Below are positions 1 to 5,422 of a stretch of 5,422 nucleotides of DNA, piece by piece. The notes under the pieces are model-generated. The model was not told the origin of the DNA and did not search any database. It saw only the letters and a list, made by a program, of their open reading frames with translations. Position numbers and translations under genes: made by a program. Source of the stretch: Nitrosomonas sp. (GTDB lineage Bacteria > Pseudomonadota > Gammaproteobacteria > Burkholderiales > Nitrosomonadaceae); NCBI GenBank assembly GCA_005779435.1, contig SXJH01000157.1, positions 1-5,422 on the forward strand, written 5' to 3'. The first letter of the stretch is position 1. Each line of letters opens with the position of its first letter.

Positions 1-229
1 GGTTGTATTTCATCGTGCAGGAACCGAGCGGATAAAATTCGGTATCGATTGAAAAATTCTTTTGCGATAACCGTGTGTAATGCCGCACCGTGTCCATCTC
101 GGAAACTTGGGGCAACAAAACCGGCGACTTACGCAACAAGTTTTGTGGAATTTTTGATGTGCTCGCCGGTTTGGCTGGCGATTGCGTATAGTTAAGACGC
201 CCTTTGCGCGAGTGTTCGAATATCAGCAT
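1..229 (-). CDS. gcvPB: Glycine dehydrogenase (decarboxylating) subunit 2, GcvPB, N-terminal part; 3' end beyond the left edge
   Basis: The reading frame from the ATG at 229-227 stays open to the window edge and gives 76 residues. It begins MLIFEHSRKGRLNY and later contains EMDTVRHYTRLSQKNF (about residues 44-59) and FYPLGSCTMKYN (65-76), which I recognise as the conserved N-terminal region of the two-subunit type P-protein, subunit 2. In this family subunit 2 carries the lysine that binds pyridoxal phosphate; that region lies outside the window. With GcvPA it decarboxylates glycine and loads the aminomethyl group on GcvH. The start lies 21 bases after the tpx stop. No clear Shine-Dalgarno sequence precedes it, so translation may depend partly on coupling to tpx (inference). 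The start is supported by the conserved MLIFE opening. About one sixth of the expected protein is visible. Confidence 0.93.
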   Translation of the reverse strand, partial: MLIFEHSRKGRLNYTQSPAKPASTSKIPQNLLRKSPVLLPQVSEMDTVRHYTRLSQKNFSIDTEFYPLGSCTMKYN

Positions 230-250
230 GATCTATGTGGTCAGGTAAAT

Positions 251-748
251 TTATTGCTTCAATGCAGCCATAGCCGCATCGTAATTGGGTTCGTCGGCGA
301 TTTCGGGAACCAGTTCGGCGTGAATTATTTTGTCTTTTTCATCCAGAACGATGATTGCACGTGCCGTGATACCACCAAACGGACTGTCGCCGATCAAAAC
401 GCCGTAGTCTTTCATGAAATTGGCGCCGCGCATGGTCGATAATGTGACCACTTTATCCAAACCTTCGGCATCGCAAAACCGGCTCATCGCAAACGGCAAA
501 TCCGCCGCAATGATCAGCACTACGGTATTGTCCATATTGCTGGCCTGCTGATTGAATTTGCGCGTCGACAGCGCGCATACCGGCGTATCGAGGCTAGGCA
601 GGATGCTCAAGACTTTTTTCTTGCCCGCGAAATTGGCCAGTGTGACATCTTGCAGGTCTCTATTAACCAGAGAAAAAGCAGGCGCTTGTTGCCCGACTGC
701 GGGAAAAGTACCTTCGAGTTTGATGGGTGTTCCTTTTAGAGTAACCAT
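251..748 (-). CDS. tpx: Thiol peroxidase (Tpx, atypical 2-Cys peroxiredoxin)
   Basis: This 165-residue protein, close to the usual ~168 of bacterial Tpx, reduces hydrogen peroxide and alkyl hydroperoxides using thioredoxin. The peroxidatic cysteine is C58 in LPSLDTPVCALSTRKFN (50-66), with the family's T-x-x-C arrangement (T55). The resolving cysteine is C92 in SRFCDAEGL. The following VVTLSTMRG and the later TARAIIVLDE (R130 is the conserved active-site arginine by family position) are also typical. No signal peptide is visible; I expect a cytoplasmic protein. It has the clearest ribosome binding site of the distal operon genes, GGAAGGA (760-754), five bases before the ATG. It lies 27 bases after gcvPA and 21 before gcvPB, so it is inside the glycine cleavage operon. 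I see no convincing promoter of its own in the short gap. Confidence 0.95.
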   Translation of the reverse strand: MVTLKGTPIKLEGTFPAVGQQAPAFSLVNRDLQDVTLANFAGKKKVLSILPSLDTPVCALSTRKFNQQASNMDNTVVLIIAADLPFAMSRFCDAEGLDKVVTLSTMRGANFMKDYGVLIGDSPFGGITARAIIVLDEKDKIIHAELVPEIADEPNYDAAMAALKQ

Positions 749-775
749 GATTTTCCTTCCGATTTTATGATGTTA

Positions 776-2128
776 TTAACCAAGCGCCTGTTTCATGGCG
801 TTTGCATAGTTTTGCAAATCACCGGCGATTTTGGTTTCCGTAGCGCAGACCAGCAGTGCATTGCCTAATTCGGGATAATGCCCCTGCAGATCGAATCCGC
901 CGAGAATGCCTTGTTGTTTCAGCTTGGACAGCACATCGGCAGTGGATTTGGGTAACGTCAACGCGGTTTCGTGGAACGTCGGGCCGCTGAATGTTCTTTT
1001 CACGCCGCCGATTTTTTCCAATTGCTCAACCAAATCCAGCGTATTGGCGTGCGAATGCGCGGCAATGCGGCGCAATCCCTCTGGACCGATCAGCGACATG
1101 TAAATCGTCGCAGCGGTAACCATCAAACCTGTGTTGGTGCAGATATTCGACGTCGCTTTCGAGCGGCGGATATGTTGCTCGCGCGCTTGCAGCGTCAGCA
1201 CAAAACCTTCCTTGTTATCCAGATCGGTGGTGCGGCCGATGATACGGCCGGGCATTTGGCGCACCAGATCGTTTTTGCACGCCATAAAACCGAAATAAGG
1301 GCCGCCGCTCGACAGCGGGATACCCAATGGCTGGCCTTCGCCGACGGCAATGTCCGCGCCTTTGCTGCCCCATTCTCCGGGCGGCGTCAGCAAAGCCATT
1401 GCAGTCGGATTCACGACGCCGATGGCGAGGGCGTTTTTGCTGTGCGCCCAATCGGTCAATACGTCGACTTGCTCCAGAACACCGAAGAAATTGGGCTGCG
1501 GAATCACCAATGCGGCAAAATCACCATAATCCGATTTGCTGATCGCTGCCAGATCGGCTTGCCCGCTTTGAGCATCGAACGGCAATTCGACCACTTCGAT
1601 TTTCTGATTGCTGACAATCGCGCGCACCACCTGGCGATAAACCGGGTGCACGGTTTTCGGAATCAGAATCTTACGTGAAGTTTTATGCGAACGCACCGCC
1701 ATCAACGCTGCTTCCGCCAATGCGGTGGCACCGTCGTACATGCTGGCGTTGGAAACATCCATGCCGGTCAATGACGCCATCATCGATTGGTATTCGTACA
1801 GCAGTTGCAATGTGCCTTGGCTGGCTTCCGCTTGATACGGCGTATACGAAGAATAAAACTCGCCGCGCGTGGTGATTTGCCACACAGCAGCCGGAATATG
1901 ATGCTCATACGCACCGGCACCGATGTAACTCTGATAAAAACCGTCCTTAGTCGCGCGCTCCATCATCAGTCGTGTAATTTCCATTTCGCTGAGGCCGGGC
2001 GGAACGCCGGTTAACTCGCCGCTGACGAGTTCTTTGGGAATTTCGTCAAACAGGTCTTCGATTGACTTCGCGCCGATGCTGGCAAGCATTTCGGCAATAT
2101 CTTCTTCGGTATGAGGAATAAACGGCAT
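776..2128 (-). CDS. gcvPA: Glycine dehydrogenase (decarboxylating) subunit 1, GcvPA
   Basis: This is subunit 1 of the two-subunit P-protein of the glycine cleavage system, 450 residues, matching the ~448 usual for this subunit. It corresponds to the N-terminal half of the fused P-protein. Recognisable blocks are MPFIPHTEEDIAEML (1-15), the segment around SSYTPYQAEASQGTLQ (93-108), NASMYDGATALAEAALMA (127-144), GEGQPLGIPLSSGGPYFGF (263-281) and REQHIRRSKATSNICTN (316-332). It has the fold of the PLP-enzyme family but lacks the PLP lysine, which is carried by GcvPB. The ATG is fixed by the conserved MPFIPHT opening, although no good Shine-Dalgarno sequence precedes it (the bases before it read TTTTAACGATAAATC). 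It follows gcvH by 58 bases. No frameshift or truncation is seen. Confidence 0.96.
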   Translation of the reverse strand: MPFIPHTEEDIAEMLASIGAKSIEDLFDEIPKELVSGELTGVPPGLSEMEITRLMMERATKDGFYQSYIGAGAYEHHIPAAVWQITTRGEFYSSYTPYQAEASQGTLQLLYEYQSMMASLTGMDVSNASMYDGATALAEAALMAVRSHKTSRKILIPKTVHPVYRQVVRAIVSNQKIEVVELPFDAQSGQADLAAISKSDYGDFAALVIPQPNFFGVLEQVDVLTDWAHSKNALAIGVVNPTAMALLTPPGEWGSKGADIAVGEGQPLGIPLSSGGPYFGFMACKNDLVRQMPGRIIGRTTDLDNKEGFVLTLQAREQHIRRSKATSNICTNTGLMVTAATIYMSLIGPEGLRRIAAHSHANTLDLVEQLEKIGGVKRTFSGPTFHETALTLPKSTADVLSKLKQQGILGGFDLQGHYPELGNALLVCATETKIAGDLQNYANAMKQALG

Positions 2129-2186
2129 GATTTATCGTTAAAACTTAAAGTAATGAGGAATTAAAAAGCAAAATACGCAATCAATT

Positions 2187-2576
2187 TCAGTGGTCTTCGC
2201 TTTCCACCAATGCGGTATAAGCGGCTGCATCCAACAAACCGTCTATCTCCGCAGTATTGCCGGGTTTCATTTTGAATAACCATGCGGAGTAGGCGTCTTC
2301 GTTAATTTTTCCAGGCTCGTCGACCAACGGGGAATTCACTGCGATCACCTCGCCGGAAATCGGCGAATAAACATCCGCAGCCGCTTTAACCGATTCGGCC
2401 ACAGCGCATTCTTCTTTTTGTTTTAACGTCTTTCCCACTTCCGGCAACTCGATAAACACCATATCGCCGAGCAATTCCTGTGCATGATGGGTAATCCCAA
2501 CAGTCACTGTGCCATCGGCTTCAGATTTTACCCATTCGTGGGATTTGCTATATTTCAAATTTGTTGGAATACTCAT
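2187..2576 (-). CDS. gcvH: Glycine cleavage system H protein
   Basis: GcvH is the lipoylated carrier of the glycine cleavage complex: its lipoyl arm takes the aminomethyl group from P-protein, presents it to T-protein and is re-oxidised by L-protein. The 129-residue length is standard. The opening NLKYSKSHEWVK, the central GITHHAQELLGDMVFIELPE (27-46), and AVAESVKAAADVYSPISGEV, with K64 as the expected lipoyl-lysine, are diagnostic. The C-terminal KINEDAYSAWLFKMKP is also typical. The ATG at 2576-2574 is preceded by GGAG (2587-2584) with seven bases between, a good ribosome binding site. It sits 43 bases after gcvT and 58 before gcvPA, consistent with one transcript. The protein is cytoplasmic and complete. 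Confidence 0.97.
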   Translation of the reverse strand: MSIPTNLKYSKSHEWVKSEADGTVTVGITHHAQELLGDMVFIELPEVGKTLKQKEECAVAESVKAAADVYSPISGEVIAVNSPLVDEPGKINEDAYSAWLFKMKPGNTAEIDGLLDAAAYTALVESEDH

Positions 2577-2619
2577 AGTTTCACTCCAGAAAAAGTTGTA
2601 TTTTTATTAGGTTACAGCT

Positions 2620-3711
2620 TTATACCATCACTTTGCCGTTACGCACGAACGGGTATTTTACCACTTTGGCGCGCAACTTCTTATCGCGTACCACCACGTT
2701 CACTTCGCCGTTGCTTGCGATTTGTGTCGGCACACGCGCCAGCGCAATCGATTGATTCATCGTCGGCGAAAATCCGCCGCTGGTGATTTCGCCGGTATAT
2801 TCGACACCGCCCTGTTCGCCGACCACTTGCTGATGGCCGCGCAACACGCCGCGATCGATCAAGACCAATCCCACCAATTGCTGTGTCACATTAGTATCCA
2901 GCAACGCTTGCTTGCCGATAAAATCGCGCTCGCTTTTCAAATCGACCGTCCACGCTAGGCCTGATTCCAGCGGATTCTTGGTTTCATCCATGTCTTGGCC
3001 GTATAAATTCATACCGGCTTCGAGGCGCAACGTATCGCGCGCACCCAGCCCGGCAGGCGCGACGCCGACGGCGTGCAAAGCTTTCCAGAATGCAGGCGCA
3101 TCGGAAGCAGGCAGGATAATTTCAAAACCGTCTTCGCCGGTGTAGCCGGTGCGCGCAATAAAATAAGAACCCACCACAGCCGATTGAAATAATTTCAATT
3201 CTTCCGTCGCAGTCTGAGAACCCGGAATGACTTGCCACACTTTGGCGCGCGCATTCGGCCCTTGCACAGCCACCATGGCAAGATCGCGTCGCGGCGTGAT
3301 TTCCAGATTCGGCGCTAAGGCATCGCGCTGTTTCATCATCCACGCCACGTCTTTGTCAGCGGTTCCGGCGTTGACGACAATGCGAAACCAGGTTTCGGAC
3401 AGAAAATAAATGATCAGGTCGTCGATGATGCCGCCTTGCGGAGTCAGCATGCAGGAATACAAGGCTTTGCCGGGCAGCGTTAATTTATCGACATTATTGG
3501 CGACCAGTCGGCGCAGAAAATCGCGCACGTTGTCGCCTTTGATATCCACCGGCAGCATGTGCGAAACGTCGAACATACCGGCATCCTGGCGGACTTTGTG
3601 ATGCTCGTCCAATTGCGATCCGTAATGCAACGGCATATCCCAGCCGCCGAAATCGACCATCTTGGCATTCATATCGCGGTGGGTTTGATTGAGGGGTGTC
3701 ATTTTTAGCAC
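2620..3711 (-). CDS. gcvT: Aminomethyltransferase, glycine cleavage system T protein
   Basis: GcvT moves the one-carbon unit from the aminomethyl-lipoyl arm of GcvH to tetrahydrofolate, giving 5,10-methylene-THF and ammonia. From the GTG at 3711 the protein has 363 residues, nearly the 364 of E. coli GcvT, and aligns by eye almost without gaps. Near the N-terminus are MVDFGGWDMPLHYGSQLDEH and AGMFDVSHM. PQGGIIDDLIIYF has the Asp pair at 97-98, one being the catalytic Asp of the family. GYTGEDGFEI, GLGARDTLRLEAGMNLYG and the C-terminal ITSGGFSPTMNQSIALARVP are also family signatures. GTG is preferred because GGGAG (3723-3719) lies seven bases upstream; the in-frame ATG at 3702 would be 16 bases from it. 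A longer frame back to a TTG at 3750 would start inside the terminator loop and is unlikely. First gene of the riboswitch-controlled operon. Confidence 0.96.
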   Translation of the reverse strand: MLKMTPLNQTHRDMNAKMVDFGGWDMPLHYGSQLDEHHKVRQDAGMFDVSHMLPVDIKGDNVRDFLRRLVANNVDKLTLPGKALYSCMLTPQGGIIDDLIIYFLSETWFRIVVNAGTADKDVAWMMKQRDALAPNLEITPRRDLAMVAVQGPNARAKVWQVIPGSQTATEELKLFQSAVVGSYFIARTGYTGEDGFEIILPASDAPAFWKALHAVGVAPAGLGARDTLRLEAGMNLYGQDMDETKNPLESGLAWTVDLKSERDFIGKQALLDTNVTQQLVGLVLIDRGVLRGHQQVVGEQGGVEYTGEITSGGFSPTMNQSIALARVPTQIASNGEVNVVVRDKKLRAKVVKYPFVRNGKVMV

Positions 3712-3718
3712 GGTTTTT

Positions 3719-3723
3719 CTCCC
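3719..3723 (-). promoter_or_regulatory. Ribosome binding site of gcvT (decides the GTG start)
   Basis: GGGAG lies seven bases upstream of GTG (3711-3709) and 16 bases upstream of the alternative ATG (3702-3700). The spacing favours GTG. The site follows directly after the U-tract of the leader terminator, so it is only transcribed when RNA polymerase reads through. Confidence 0.75.
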
Positions 3724-3756
3724 AAAAATAAAAAAGCCATTCAAACGCAAATGACT
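3724..3756 (-). terminator. Intrinsic terminator in the leader, likely the riboswitch expression platform
   Basis: In the transcript AGTCATT (3756-3750) pairs with AATGGCT (3741-3735), seven pairs including one G-U, around an eight-base loop (3749-3742). A U-rich tract, TTTTTTATTTTT (3735-3724), follows at once. The hairpin starts six bases after the second glycine aptamer and ends just before the gcvT ribosome binding site. That is where a transcription-terminating expression platform would be. The stem has few G-C pairs, so it may be weak. Regulation by glycine is inferred from the layout. Confidence 0.62.
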
Positions 3757-3761
3757 CCACG

Positions 3762-3850
3762 CCCCTCTGTCCTTTTTACCTGAGAGATTGACAGAATTGA
3801 ATCCGTGTGCCCCTTCGGTGGCCGAAAATGATTTTCCGGCGCTCTCCAGA
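3762..3850 (-). ncRNA. Glycine riboswitch aptamer 2
   Basis: The second aptamer matches the family consensus closely: TCTGGAGAGCGCC, a stem GCCGGAAAA/TTTTCGGC (with one G-U) around a short loop, CACCGAAGGGGCA, a stem ACGGA/TTCTGT region, and TCTCTCAGG followed by TAAAAAGGACAGAGGGG. P1 is formed by TCTG with CAGA. It lies six bases upstream of the terminator hairpin and is the copy most likely to control it. Confidence 0.92.
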
Positions 3851-3891
3851 TTGCCTGTCGCAAGCGGTTCTCAAGGAACAAGTTTGGCTTG

Positions 3892-3966
3892 ATCCTGCCT
3901 GAGCGATTCCGGGGGGGTTACGCCTTCGGCGGCGCTCAAAAAAACAGCGCGCTCTCCTGCTTGGAT
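3892..3966 (-). ncRNA. Glycine riboswitch aptamer 1
   Basis: This is the first aptamer: GGAGAG at 3957-3952, then a hairpin of GCGCT/AGCGC around a U7-containing loop, the GCCGCCGAAGGCG block, a C7 run and CGCTCAGG. Its closing stem appears to be ATCC (3966-3963) with GGAT (3895-3892), only four pairs. The A-rich stretch usually found between CAGG(C/T) and GGAC is missing: the sequence reads CAGGCAGGATC. Boundaries are approximate. Confidence 0.85.
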
Positions 3967-3984
3967 TGTTTTGGCAAAGTGCGA

Positions 3985-4014
3985 ACTATACCTGAGTAAC
4001 AAGGGTTTATACAA
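3985..4014 (-). promoter_or_regulatory. Predicted sigma70 promoter of the gcv operon
   Basis: TTGTAT (4014-4009) and TATAGT (3990-3985) are separated by 18 bases. A start about 5-8 bases after the -10 box (near 3980-3977) would place the 5' end just ahead of the first bases of the riboswitch leader helix at 3973. No other good pair is seen between here and the riboswitch. Confidence 0.6.
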
Positions 4015-4229
4015 GCTGTTGCGCTAAATTTCGCGGCCAATCGGAAGCGCCTGATGTTGCGGCGTAAATGGAGAGTGTCGAGCGCCATGAATCGATTGGT
4101 TAAAAACATTTGCCCACAATGCGGTGGATGATCGTGAGAGAAAAGAATATCAAATGCAAGATCTGGTACCGGAAACATGCACTTACGTTTCGCGGCTTCC
4201 AGTTTTACAACCCGAACCCATGACTCACC
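4015..4229. other. Gene-free spacer between the multicopper oxidase and the gcv promoter
   Basis: These 215 bases are the remainder of the 518-base gene-free stretch (3712-4229). I see no credible gene on either strand. No strong hairpin followed by a U-run marks the end of the oxidase transcript. The only structure noticed is an imperfect inverted repeat, CGC-N8-GCG with an AAATTT core (4022-4035), a few bases upstream of the -35 box. It is too short to call as an operator. Confidence 0.5.
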
Positions 4230-5422
4230 CTACCCCACATAAAAATTGCGCATCATCCCCATATCCTCATGCTCCAGATTGTGGCAATGGTAGAGAAACA
4301 ATCCGGTATGGTCTTTGAACGGTTTGATGATTTCGATTTCTTCTCCCGGCATCGCCAGCACGGTGTCTTTCCAGCCGCCGTCGATAAATCCGTCCTTGAC
4401 GGTGTCATAGCCGCTGCCGGATGCATCGGTTTGCGTGCGCGATACGATTTGGAATTGCTGGCCGTGGATATGGATCGGGTGGGGTTGCGCCGTCATCATG
4501 CCCATGCCGCCCCTGCCGCCGCCCATTCTGCCCCTGCCCATCATGCCGCTTTCGTGGAATATCCGGATTCTCTGCATCGTATTGAGCGGAATCTTTTCGA
4601 TTTCCCGGTGGTTTTCCATTTCGAATGTTCTGCCGTTTAATTGGAACGACATATGCCGCATGCCGATTGCGATAGGCACGATTTTATCCGGATCGGTGAC
4701 ATCTTTTGCAGTCCAGCGCCGCATCGGGATCAATTGATCGGGCAGTTTGGGCGAATCGCTCACATACCCGACGATTTGGAAAGTGGCAATCGGCAGCGCT
4801 TCGCTTTGACCTGCCTCATGCCCCATCATGCCCATGCCGCCGCCCATGTGCGATGCGGAGATCCGGTACGGCAAGCTTTGCAGCGTCAACTCGGAACCCA
4901 CCTTGCGCCCGCTGAAATCGACCCATAATTCGACGCGCTCGGCGGGAGCGAGCATGATATAAGGCAATGTCTCCGGTTTTAGCAACAGCGCGCCGTCGGT
5001 GCCGATTGCCGTCAGCGGCGTACCGTCGCTCCAGCCTAATTTATAAATCCTGGCGTTCGATCCATTCAGAATGCGCAAACGATAAGCGCGGGTTTTCACT
5101 GGGATAGCACTGTCTGTGCGGCCGTTCACCAGGATGGTGTCGCCCCGGAAGCCTTGCATGCGCTGGTGCATGCCCAGCATATAGCGCAACTGATTGCCTT
5201 GCGAGAAACTGCGATCCTGAATCACCAGGGGAATGTCGTATTCGCCGCTCGGCAATTCCAATTTGCGCTCCGCTTCATCGGTTACGATCATCAACCCGGC
5301 CAAACCTTGATAAACCTGCGTGGCGGTCATTTCGTGGGTATGCGCGTGATACCAATTGGTTCCGGCGGGGTTGTTCACTTCGAATTCGTATACATACCGC
5401 TCGCCGCGATGAATGGCGTACA
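4230..5422 (-). CDS. Multicopper oxidase, methionine-rich, CueO-like; N-terminus beyond the right edge
   Basis: The frame is open to the right edge and gives 396 visible residues; the GTG at 5378 is an internal valine (GERYVYEFEVNNPAGTNWYH), not a start. Three of the four copper motifs are present: WYHAHTH (23-29), HPIHIHG (314-320) and HCHNLEHEDMGMM (378-390), which has the Cys and axial Met of the type 1 site. The first HxHG motif and any export signal lie outside. The last block is close to the end of E. coli CueO. Two Met/Gly-rich stretches (about 190-204 and 290-309) resemble copper-binding insertions of copper-tolerance oxidases. It probably oxidises Cu(I), metals or phenolic substrates outside the cytoplasm, but the substrate cannot be read from the sequence. 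Other family members (SufI/FtsP, bilirubin-oxidase-like) are less likely because the copper ligands are intact. Confidence 0.92.
   Translation of the reverse strand, partial: YAIHRGERYVYEFEVNNPAGTNWYHAHTHEMTATQVYQGLAGLMIVTDEAERKLELPSGEYDIPLVIQDRSFSQGNQLRYMLGMHQRMQGFRGDTILVNGRTDSAIPVKTRAYRLRILNGSNARIYKLGWSDGTPLTAIGTDGALLLKPETLPYIMLAPAERVELWVDFSGRKVGSELTLQSLPYRISASHMGGGMGMMGHEAGQSEALPIATFQIVGYVSDSPKLPDQLIPMRRWTAKDVTDPDKIVPIAIGMRHMSFQLNGRTFEMENHREIEKIPLNTMQRIRIFHESGMMGRGRMGGGRGGMGMMTAQPHPIHIHGQQFQIVSRTQTDASGSGYDTVKDGFIDGGWKDTVLAMPGEEIEIIKPFKDHTGLFLYHCHNLEHEDMGMMRNFYVG

Larger units (their letters stand above)
3762..3973 (-). ncRNA. Tandem glycine riboswitch in the gcvT leader
   Basis: The transcribed strand carries two copies of the glycine aptamer signature in tandem: GGAGAG (3957-3952 and 3847-3842), a CCGAAG block (GCCGCCGAAGGCG, then CACCGAAGGGGCA) and CTCAGG (the second copy reads AATCTCTCAGGTAAAAAGGAC). 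This is the arrangement known from the glycine riboswitch family, and it precedes gcvT as expected. Glycine binding normally switches such operons on. A possible leader-linker helix is visible: CAAAACAA (3973-3966) can pair with TTGTTCCTTG (3881-3872) with two bases bulged. That resembles the P0/kink-turn interaction described for this family. An intrinsic terminator follows it. Confidence 0.93.

Noticed and set aside
182..442. Plus-strand open frame of 86 codons across the tpx/gcvPB junction
   Set aside because: It is antisense to the ends of two conserved genes and has no recognisable features.
749..850. Possible internal promoter for tpx (TAAAAT before the ribosome site)
   Set aside because: No -35-like hexamer is found at acceptable spacing; the match is expected by chance in an A/T-rich gap.
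971..1678. Plus-strand open frame of 235 codons opposite gcvPA
   Set aside because: It lies wholly antisense to a clearly conserved gene, its translation shows no recognisable family, and its composition is that expected of the complementary strand of a coding region.
3712..3750. Upstream extension of gcvT to a TTG at 3750, adding 13 residues
   Set aside because: It would start inside the terminator loop, has no ribosome binding site, and adds residues with no counterpart in the family; the GTG at 3711 has good spacing to GGGAG.
4022..4035. Imperfect inverted repeat near the gcv -35 box as an operator
   Set aside because: There are only three outer pairs plus a self-complementary AAATTT core, with a mismatch between; too short to support a regulator site.
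3936..4178. Minus-strand open frame of 80 codons between the oxidase and gcvT
   Set aside because: It overlaps the promoter and the first riboswitch aptamer, has no family resemblance, and there is no convincing ribosome binding site.
4269..4928. Plus-strand open frames opposite the multicopper oxidase
   Set aside because: They mirror the Met/Gly-rich and copper-motif codons of the oxidase on the other strand and resemble no known protein.

Overview
The window looks like chromosomal DNA of a betaproteobacterium. The protein sequences and the split glycine dehydrogenase are most like those I associate with ammonia oxidisers of the Nitrosomonas/Nitrosospira group. That assignment is an inference from recalled family sequences and was not searched. 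Every gene I can support lies on the minus strand, so the window reads from right to left.

Right part (5422 to 4230): the C-terminal ~396 residues of a methionine-rich multicopper oxidase. Its N-terminus lies beyond the right edge. Next comes a gene-free stretch of 518 bases (4229 to 3712). Its first ~215 bases hold nothing I can assign. The rest is a regulatory leader: a sigma70-type promoter (4014-3985), a tandem two-aptamer glycine riboswitch (about 3973-3762), an intrinsic terminator-like hairpin with a U-tract (3756-3724), and a Shine-Dalgarno sequence (3723-3719).

Centre and left (3711 to 1): the glycine cleavage operon, in transcription order gcvT, gcvH, gcvPA, tpx, gcvPB. gcvT, gcvH, gcvPA and tpx are complete. 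gcvPB is cut by the left edge after 76 codons and was recognised by translating the edge directly. The P-protein (glycine decarboxylase) is split into two subunits, and a thiol peroxidase gene sits between the two halves. Gaps are 43, 58, 27 and 21 bases, so a single transcript is likely.

How it works together: GcvPA/GcvPB decarboxylate glycine and pass the aminomethyl group to the lipoyl arm of GcvH. GcvT transfers the one-carbon unit to tetrahydrofolate and releases ammonia. The L-protein (dihydrolipoamide dehydrogenase) that re-oxidises GcvH is not in the window. The riboswitch should let glycine turn the operon on. Tpx, a peroxidase, would be made in step with glycine catabolism. The points most worth a second look are the tpx gene inside the operon and the atypical first aptamer and linker of the riboswitch.
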